Positions 57,034 through 64,000 of a DNA stretch of 64,000 nt are shown here, in pieces (position 1 is the stretch's first letter; every line of letters begins with the position of its first letter). The position numbers and the translations under genes are program-made. The DNA is from Doryteuthis pealeii (Eukaryota > Mollusca > Cephalopoda > Myopsida > Loliginidae). The stretch is taken from NCBI GenBank assembly GCA_023376005.1, contig CM042156.1:46627016-46691015 (forward strand), read 5' to 3'. Under the pieces are notes generated by a model, which saw only the letters and a list, made by a program, of their open reading frames with translations, was not told the DNA's origin and ran no database searches.

Positions 57034-57289
57034 GCTTCATTAGTCATTTATTTCTTATTTCCATTTGAAGATTGTGTAAAACCTGTTATGGACTTATAAT
57101 GTCTAGAATTTTACTATTTTATGGGTTTTATACCTGCTCTACCATAATAGCATTGAGCACTTTTTTATGCAAAATCTTTTCTTATTTGCATTTCTTCTCT
57201 CATGGACAGTCAATAGTGCTTAATATCTCATTTTCTTGCTTCCTTTTTGTTTTTTTATAAATATAGCAAACTATATTATCACTAATAAA

Positions 57290-57305
57290 TGTGTGTGTAA
57301 TATAT

Positions 57306-57352
<47 letters not shown>

Positions 57353-57411
57353 AAATTTTGTGCACCTCCAACGATCGTGCCCATATTCACCGGTAAGCCA
57401 CCTTTTATCTT

Positions 57412-57446
<35 letters not shown>
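57290..57446. repeat. paired (TA)n arrays around a 60-bp island
   Basis: (GT)n then (TA)n to 57349. A non-repetitive, GC-richer segment follows (57350-57414, with 'cctccaacgatcgtgcccat'), then (TA)n again to 57446. Confidence 0.92.
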
Positions 57447-57451
<5 letters not shown>

Positions 57452-58592
57452 CACTCGCCATGTATTGTTATTTTAAATCTAAGATGTTTCACCATTTTTT
57501 TTTTTTTTTTTTTCGAAGTTGAAATATCTTCACAAAGTTTTTAGTTTAAAGATAAATTACTACTTGTGTAATTAAAAATGAATTTTGTTTTTGATTGGTG
57601 GTAAACAAAGTCTCTTAAGTGATGATAGAGCCTTTTAACTTGTAAGCTTTTTCTGTGGTAATGTTACTACAGAAAATTTCATTAAAACCAATGAATTGAG
57701 TTGCATCTTTTTTTTTTCCTTATCCTTTTCTGCTCCTTTTAATATCAATTTGATTTTGGGAGAAGTTCATTAAAAGATTTTTGATTTTATTCACTAATCA
57801 ATTCAGCTCTGTGTATCAAGTAAACATTTAAAATGGCTGAACGCAAAAATGGTATTCGTAATTTTATTTACAAAAAATTTTTTTACTTGTTTTTAACTTG
57901 CTGCTCTATATCTATTTTTTTATTTATTTTTTTTTTTTTTCATTCTTATTTTTTTATTTTTAATGATAACATTTTACTTTCTTTTCACTTCAATAATCTT
58001 TTAATTTTTATGGCTGGTCATTCTCGAGATTTCACTTGGATCATTTTTGTATTTTGCCTTTCTTTATAAATTCTGTGAATTTACTACCATTAACAATGCG
58101 TCGTTTCTCTTTATCAATGTTTGTCATGAAGTGTGTGGGTGGGTGTGATATTACTTGTGTAGGCATGTGTCACCAGTTAAGATTGGTCCAACATGACATT
58201 TCTCTTTCAAGACTGCCCTCCCCAAACCCTACACATACATATGCACGCACGCACGCACAAACTCACTATACTTTTTTTTTCTTTTACTTTCTTTCTTATC
58301 AAACATGACTTTTTGTGTTTTGCCAGTGCATAACAGCCACCTGACTTGTGTGTCTGTGTGTGTCCATCTGCCTACCACATGTACAGGCATGTGTACATTG
58401 ATGTGTCTTTGTTGACACAGACATTGTTTGTATGCATGTTTAAATGCATGTTGGCACATGTACTGACATGTGCATCCATGTCAAGTGGCCACCACCTTAA
58501 ATTAAAAGCCTCTTTTCATTTTATGAATGTTTCATGTAATTTGTTTCCTTTCAACATACAATTGCATTTTTCTTGTTAAATTCAATTCATAA
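57447..58592. other. AT-rich interval, no gene seen
   Basis: T run 57497-57513, CA/GC-rich patches near 58230-58260 and 58345-58370. Frames here are unrecognised. Confidence 0.5.
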
Positions 58593-59052
58593 ACATTGCT
58601 GGTTAAATTGAACTTAATAGACCTAAATTTCACCAGTGTATGTCACCCCGCCAAAACCAAAAAAATACCAAAAATCAGGGAATTAACCAAATTTAATGAA
58701 ATTTTCAGTGTTGATATATTAATGAATAAAATATATAATGCACTAGTTATTTTATTTAAAAACCTTTACATTTTTTCAGCTCAGTTAACTTTGAACCACA
58801 TATCTTTGAGAATCTGTGTTACGTCTCAGATACGTGGTTCAAAGTTAACAGACTTGAAAAAATGTAAAAGTTTTTAAATAAAATAACTAGTGCATTATAT
58901 ATTTTATTCATTCATTAATATATCAATGTTGAAAATTTCATTAAATTCGGTTAATTCCCTGATTTTTTTTTTTGGTTTTTTTTCTTTCTTTTCGGCGTAG
59001 TGACATACGATGGTGGAATTTAGGTCCTTTAAGTTCGATTTAACCACATTGC
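58593..59052. mobile_element. foldback element, about 200-bp arms
   Basis: Arms about 58601-58805 and 58829-59045 are inverted copies, with termini GGTTAAATTGAAC and GGTTAAATCGAAC. The loop is about 23 nt. The 7-bp direct repeat acattgc flanks it (58593-58599 and 59046-59052), with an eighth base differing. It is noncoding. The duplication length is near that of hAT elements, but the family is not assigned. Confidence 0.82.
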
Positions 59053-59149
59053 CACCTAGCATGAAACCTTTTTCTTTCTCTCTCTAAATTTCATGGGTAA
59101 AAATGCTTGCCTTATTAAATTGCCCATTTGATAAAAACTAATATATAAT

Positions 59150-59461
59150 GAGGCACTTGTAATGGTTATCGTCATAGAAAATGGACACTATGACCCAAGT
59201 TCAAATCCTGTATGAGGTTGTTTGCATTTTACATAACCCTAATATTCTAAAGGTATGAATCCAACTATTCTTGCTCCAGTTATGGGTAAATAGTAGAGCA
59301 GATTGGGCTCTTTAACCTTTATATAGCAACTGGTCAAGAAGGAAAACTCTGAATTCAAACCTGTTAAACTATGCTTAAAAACTGATCTTGTGTTGTCTCC
59401 TGCTTATGTGGAGGGGTTTGATAAACACACACACACACACACACACATGTATATATATATT
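59150..59461 (+). mobile_element. SINE-D, full length, (CA)n-(TA)n tail
   Basis: Head 'cacttgtaatggttatcgtc', B-box 'aagttcaaatcctg', body 'ccagttatgggtaaatagta', tail 'gtggaggggtttgataaaca' passing into about 12 CA units and then TA. Confidence 0.85.
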
Positions 59462-59590
59462 GTTATTTACTAAGCTTAGCTTCGATGTGGCACAAGACTA
59501 GAAGTATGGGACACCCAGTGAGAATGAAACTCACTATCAATTGTGTGGTAATCTAGCTCGCTAACCATTACACCACGTAAGGTGCCCCAT
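59462..59590 (-). mobile_element. SINE-C (alternative tail)
   Basis: 'tttactaagcttagcttcga', 'gtatgggacacccagtgaga', head 'cgctaaccattacaccacgt' on the minus strand. Confidence 0.77.
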
Positions 59591-59617
59591 GTGTGTGTGT
59601 GTGATATATATATATAT

Positions 59618-59709
59618 AGCGTCTGACTAGGAACCGCAAGATTCCGGGTTTGATACCTGCCCTTGCCAACTCAGTGTATGAGAAGTACAGGAATCTGTGC
59701 GGTGAAGTG
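59618..59709 (+). repeat. SINE-A head fragment
   Basis: Begins inside the tRNA-like head ('gcgtctgactaggaaccgca', B-box 'gggtttgatacctg') and stops at 'tctgtgcggtgaagtg', where LINE sequence starts. Confidence 0.75.
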
Positions 59710-59857
59710 TAAGTTGTATGAATTCTTCTAAGCTGTAGACCTATCAGTACTATTGTATGGTTACAACACATGGACTTAACGAAATGCATGGAAAAAATAC
59801 TACATAGAGTCAAGGACATCTGTGCTAATAGCATGCCTTGATGATGATGATGATGAA
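59710..59857 (+). pseudogene. RTE-type LINE 3' end with internal deletion
   Basis: Reads KLYEFF, stop, AVDLSVLLYGYNTWT, stop, then NAWKKILHRVKDICANSMP, stop and (TGA)n. In related elements the segment after the Trp-Thr motif is followed by about a hundred residues before the final Arg-Val-x-x-Ile stretch. Here they are nearly adjacent, so most of the C-terminal domain is deleted. The GAT-type repeat marks the true 3' end. Confidence 0.8.
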
Positions 59858-61837
59858 GTTGTATTTCTTTTATGTTTCGGACAAAATACTAGAAAATGCA
59901 TTTTTGATTAACGATATTTGGTTTGGTTAAAAATACATTTTGTTTAAAAGAAACTTTCTTCTATGGATTTCTTTTTTTTCATTATTGATCAGAGCCATTT
60001 GTCATTTGTTTGCTCAAATTTTCAAATTTATTAGAGCTTTAGTGTTTCATCTTTTCACTACTTTCTGGCTTTCATATTGACCAAAATGTCTGCATAAATT
60101 TCTGCCCTCTTAACAAAAATCCAAAAAACAAACAAACTTAAAGCAAATAAATATCTTCATTGATTTCTGCTGAATCAGGATGAGAAAAAAAAGAAAAAGA
60201 AAGTAGAAATCTTTTTCCCGATGACGTCACTTGATGAGAATGGCTTAATTTTTTTCTACCATTTTTAAATCGGAATATTTGATAATATTCAAGACAAAAA
60301 AAAATCTAACTTAAGTAAGATGATTATTTCATTTTCTTGGTTGATAAAATTTGGCCCCTCTCTTCTCTGAGAAAAGAGCTGCAAATTCCTGTGTAACCTG
60401 CTTCCACTTAAAGAAAAGCTTTGCAAATTGCCAAGGAATCTAAAATTGCTAGAAGCAAAAAATTTATCAAACACCCATTGTAGTCCCTTTTTGCTTGCAC
60501 GAACAGACACACAAGTCATTTTCTTCCGTTATGCTGATTTATCCACTGTGAAAACTTATTGGCTGCTGTTGTTGCAAAAAGGAACAAAAATCTTTTATGC
60601 TTCTATACTTCCTTTTTTTTTCTCCCTTAAATCTTGCCAAAAAGAGTTCCCAACACAATGGGAGACAACTTAAAACAGAGAAATTGCTTCATTTATTTAA
60701 GCAAGAATCCTTGTTTATCAAAAATATTTTAAAATACCCCCCCCAAAAAAAAAAGAAACAAAAAAAAAAAAACAAACAAACAAACAAAACAAACAACATA
60801 TCTTCCTGACTGCAAATAAACTTGATAAACACAACTATTTTTTTTCTTCAGACTTGAATAATTCCTTGTTTAATCTTTAATCTTCTCTAATGGATCTATT
60901 GATTCATTTATCAAATTCATTACTCTAATATTGGGACAAACACTACCTGTTATCATCTTTTTGTCAAGTCCTATTCAATTATGCAACTGGCAGGATTATT
61001 TCATTTCTCTTCTATAAGATGAAATTTTCAACCTAATATGTGATAATACTCTGGTCTGCACTTTCATTACACAATGTCGATGACCCCACGTTGTAATGTT
61101 CTGTGCTGGCCGATTTGAAGGGTATGTGTTAGAGACATGTTCACAAGGATGAAAAACACAAAACAAAGTTTGATAACAGGACGCTAATGGAAGAGGAAGG
61201 TGTGACACTTTGTACAGTTTGTGGTGGAGCAGAGGACACTTAAGTCTATGTTGTCAGCTGGCAAGAAAGTTGTTTTAACTATGTCGATTGCTGGCTTCAC
61301 TGATGTGGGTCCCTGCCTATTTTCTATCTATTGCTACTGAGATGACCTCTCACTTCAACTGCTGGTCTGAAACTGACTGCCTAAGTTGCTTGAGCCGGCT
61401 GAATATATGCAAATTCCATCCCTACATACCCCTATGGATTCGACCACCCAGAAACGGGTATTTACTTTTCTTCTCAGACATCGTGACTGGACTTTCTCAT
61501 CAAATTATTGCAATTACTTTTTTTTATCAGTCTCGATGTCCCCACTTTTCAGACAATTAATGTTTTCAAGACCCATTTTCTCTTAAAACCAACCACCTAA
61601 AGATATCTTTAACTGGCTTAACTTCATGGTTGCAGTACCCCTTTTATGACTCTTGAACTTTCTATGACTGATCGCATTCTATTTTCCTTCTTTTTTTTTT
61701 TTTTTTTTTCTCTGACCGTATTTTCACTTAACCATTGTGTCACAAATATCAAGGAAGAGTTTACAGCTGACATTGATGATCCATGATTGATCCCTCTATA
61801 AAGAAATAATCCAAAACGTTTTAGCCAGGCCCAAATA
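59858..61837. other. mixed sequence, no gene established
   Basis: Contains a CRE-type palindrome (tgacgtca at 60223-60230) and a C run joined to A-rich sequence (60738-60790). The GC-richer stretch 61050-61450 has several short frames, including LCTVCGGAED on the plus strand, reminiscent of a zinc-knuckle-like motif of old transposons. No reliable gene could be built. Confidence 0.35.
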
Positions 61838-62631
61838 CTACATCATTAGGTTGTACTGACAGCATGGATTCCCATGATTTTCTCTCATCAATTGTCCTTA
61901 TTGGCAAGTTGGTTAGTTGGTTGATTTTCTATTTACAGCATATCAACCCTTTTCGGGTCATTTAATGCTGAATCAAGTCATTTTGATATTCGGTTTCTTA
62001 CAATACCGGCTGTTGCTTAAGTGGTCACCCATCTAAGTATTGAACAGTCTCATCGCTGCTTAACTTTGGTGATCTAGTGGGAACTGGTGCTTTCAACGTG
62101 ACTTGACCATAAGCCTATTGGCAAGTTCTCTGCATGGAATCCAGTATCTGTACAGAGCAGAGTGATGTATTTTTTCCTGGCTGACCCATACTGGTGTGCC
62201 CATGTTACTTATGAGCTCATTTGTCCCTGCAGTTTCTAGCATGTCTTGTTTATCTTACTTGGATAGTTTGTGTGACAAGAGGTAAGTGGCCGTACAGCTG
62301 CTTTTTATGGGGTGCTGTTTCCAGGATTTGTTCAAGACAGCATGTAGCATCCTAATGTAGTTCCCATCTAGCTTTTTCTTTAAGCATTTTGTTTAAGTGG
62401 TGCAGCCATACAGTAGTACTAACAATGTTACAGCTCAGAAAAATACTCACTTCATCTAATTAGAGGGATTAGATTTCCATATGATGGATAATCTGTTTAT
62501 CGTAGTCCATTATTTTTACATGTGTATATTGACATCACTTTCTGTAGATGAGTTACCTAGGTATGTAAACTGGTCTACTAATTTCAGTTGCTTACTATCC
62601 AGTGTGGAGATAAATTTACCTTTGATTATAC
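61838..62631 (-). pseudogene. RTE-type LINE reverse transcriptase remnant, split by SINE-F
   Basis: Minus strand: LKLVDQFTYLGNSSTESDVN, LSIIWKSNPLN, VFF, stop, AVTLLVLLYGCTT, then KKKLDGNYIRMLHAVLNKSW, KQHPIK and, after frame changes, further matches to the family's C-terminus. After the inserted SINE the last part reads IDERKSWESMLSVQ. This is the thumb-to-C-terminal part of an RTE-type reverse transcriptase. Several stops and frameshifts make it inactive. The N-terminal endonuclease and the RT catalytic core (the YADD-type motif) are not present in the window. Confidence 0.87.
61911..62115 (-). mobile_element. SINE-F (5S rRNA-derived), full length with 12-bp TSD
   Basis: Minus strand, the head is close to 5S rRNA over about 100 bp: 'cacgttgaaagcaccagttc', 'agatcaccaaagttaagcag', 'caatacttagatgggtgacc'. 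The body carries 'gattcagcattaaatgaccc' and the tail 'gggttgatatgctgtaaa'. The perfect 12-bp repeat tattggcaagtt borders it at 61899-61910 and 62116-62127. It interrupts the RTE remnant. Confidence 0.92.
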
Positions 62632-62677
62632 CAGAAACTATATGTTGAATGTATTTTGAGTTATTTACTAAACTTTA

Positions 62678-62980
62678 ATTGATCTATTTTTAACAGTATG
62701 TCAGCCTGTCTAGGGTTATTTTATATCTAGAGGTTAGGGAATCACATTCATTCTACATTCATATTTATATTTTTTGTGTAGTTGTTTTTTTTTCTGCGCA
62801 GAGATTTGCTATCAGATATAAATAATTTTCAAACATATCAATTTGACCCATAGATGGGACCGTAAGCACTACTACCTTTACCAAGATGGACATGGGAGTA
62901 ATAACAATTGAAGGGGTACTTCACACTCCCCAGATCTCCAGAAATGGAGCCTCACCATCAGACGCCATTTAGTGTTGTAA
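62678..62980 (-). mobile_element. SINE-E, long-tail subtype
   Basis: Minus strand: tail 'aacagtatgtcagcctgtct', 'gttagggaatcacattcatt', then 'tatcaatttgacccatagat', 'agcactactacctttacca' and 'agcctcaccatcagacgcca'. It stops there and lacks the 5' half. Confidence 0.72.
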
Positions 62981-63354
62981 CCAAGATACATTTGAGCTAT
63001 TTATTAAGCTTAGATTGATAAAGCATAATTCTCTAATGAAAGATTATGAGGATCAGTCTGTCTACACTTGAAACTGATTTAATAAGACTACTCTACACCA
63101 GCTATCTGACATTTTTAGATTTTATTTGTAACTCGCTTAAAAGACACACAATCAGGCGGAAATTAAGCAACCCCCTGCAGAGGGCACTTCATTACACCTT
63201 CAAACCAACAATGACACTTCATTCATTGACTACATTTTAAATTTTATTAACAGTATTTTTCAAACAGTTTTTCATCAAAACAATATAATTTGTCTATTTG
63301 GAAATTACTGCAAAACTGCATGATAAACAACATATTTGGTTTTCACATTCAGGG
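62981..63354. other. sequence including a possible 3' UTR
   Basis: A SINE-C tail scrap lies at 62990-63020 ('tttattaagcttagattgat'). An AATAAA on the minus strand at 63243-63248 would serve the candidate exon described next. Confidence 0.4.
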
Positions 63355-63493
63355 TCAGTACAAATAGTCCCTAAGTCTTTGCATATTCTTAGCATTTGAA
63401 CGTGCCCTAGCTGCCATTTGATCTGGGTTTTCATTTGCATAGGACACTTTTTCTTTGCTGCAGTCTTGGCTCTTTTGATTGTAATCTGGTCCT
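63355..63493 (-). CDS. candidate C-terminal exon, unknown protein
   Basis: On the minus strand, an AG acceptor ('atctctgccaatag') precedes a frame reading GPDYNQKSQDCSKEKVSYAN, ENPDQMAARARSNAKNMQRL, RDYLY and a TGA stop at 63355. The composition is polar and charged, unlike frames produced by the AT-rich surroundings. AATAAA follows about 107 bases after the stop. There is no ATG early in the frame, so this would be the last exon of a gene reading leftward whose other exons lie beyond 64 kb. No domain is recognised. A chance frame or an old retrocopy is the alternative, and the polypyrimidine tract is weak. Confidence 0.38.
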
Positions 63494-63542
63494 CTATTGG
63501 CAGAGATTTCGTTTATTTCTTACTCTTGGGAATCCATAATGG

Positions 63543-63830
63543 TAGTGATGCTGATAGCTTTTTGATTTAGTGCATCCTGGGATGCACTTATTTGCTTTGA
63601 ATGAGACCCTGAGAAAATGTATGGGTTCCAACTAAAGCGGTCTAACTCCTACCTTGTAACCTATCCTGTGTAATTCATTTCTAAGAAACTATTGAAATGT
63701 ATTTACAGTTAGCTTGAAATGGTGAGGGAAGAAAAAAGAAAAACACTGGGACGCATGGATACGATTTTACTGCGTCCTTTGAGATTTTTATGTGTCAGGG
63801 ACACAGGACACATACCTATCAGCATCTCTG
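63543..63830 (+). mobile_element. MITE-H, copy 2
   Basis: Inverted ends 'agtgatgctgatagct' and 'tatcagcatctct'. The interior matches the reverse complement of 6185-6466 and includes the self-complementary 'gtgcatcctgggatgcac'. Confidence 0.72.
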
Positions 63831-63912
63831 AAATGGTATATGTTGGGCTATGGCCTCAAGGGGTAAAATTGAAAATGTGACACAATGACCTTTGCTTTTC
63901 TTATTAGAGAAA
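63831..63912. repeat. repeat J, copy 2
   Basis: 'gttgggctatggcctcaagg', 'ggtaaaattgaaaatgtgac' match 52535-52620. The sequence to 64000 holds nothing further that was recognised. Confidence 0.6.
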
Positions 63913-64000
63913 GTGAGATAAAGGCTGTATTGGTTTATTAAAAAGATTGTCATATGAAAATCATCTTGAAGGGATTCTGTCTGGAAATCTTGGTTTAATA

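Noticed and set aside
58036..58579. Frames of 77-90 codons
   Set aside because: They come from short CA/GT- and GC-patterned simple sequence, overlap on both strands and lack any domain.
60996..61560. Gene or transposon domain in the GC-richer stretch
   Set aside because: Frames LCTVCGGAED (plus) and a 90-codon frame at 61288-61560 look mildly protein-like, but stops are frequent and no family could be named.

Overview
This window is AT-rich, gene-poor nuclear DNA of an animal. It has no operons, no ribosome-binding sites and no long open frames outside low-complexity sequence. It has several families of tRNA-derived and 5S-rRNA-derived SINEs, fragments of an RTE-type LINE, many small terminal-inverted-repeat elements (MITEs), and dense homopolymer and dinucleotide repeats. 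This combination suggests an invertebrate, most likely a lophotrochozoan such as a mollusc (perhaps a cephalopod). The organism is inferred, not demonstrated.

Most of the window is intron or intergenic sequence. The best coding candidate is a plus-strand exon at 46746-46887. It follows a strong splice acceptor, and its translation has the spacing and the Arg-Cys-Gly-Gly-Cys core of the PDGF/VEGF cystine-knot domain. Two weaker candidate terminal exons lie on the minus strand (36393-36682 and 63355-63493). A frameshifted pseudogene fragment of an unrecognised protein lies at 25825-26118 (minus).

The repeats were sorted here into families with working names. SINE-A, -B, -C and -D have tRNA-like heads. 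SINE-E is a longer (about 540-580 bp) element with no recognised head. SINE-F has a 5S-rRNA-derived head. B, E and F share one 3' tail, and C and D share another, so different promoter heads appear to have been joined to common tails. SINE-D often ends in a CA microsatellite. Nested insertions are readable: an 8-bp-TSD hAT-type MITE in a SINE-B (10997-11324), a TTAA-flanked MITE in another SINE-B (7433-7665), a SINE-A in a SINE-E (18243-18505), and a 5S-derived SINE with a perfect 12-bp target duplication in an RTE fragment (61911-62115).

Region by region: 0-13 kb is scattered SINEs and MITEs. 13.6-16.2 kb is a 2.6-kb pyrimidine tract without a single G on the + strand. 17-24 kb holds SINEs, MITEs and an inverted repeat. 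25-27.2 kb has a cluster of TGACGT-type motifs around the pseudogene. 33-35.8 kb has opposed RTE ends and the first copy of a 0.6-kb direct repeat, whose second copy is at 55.6 kb. 36-42 kb holds mosaic SINEs, a hairpin and one candidate exon. 45.7-47.5 kb has large TA arrays and the PDGF/VEGF-like exon. 48-56 kb is rich in SINEs. 56.9-59.1 kb has TA arrays and a foldback element. 59-64 kb holds RTE fragments, a nested 5S SINE and the last candidate exon.
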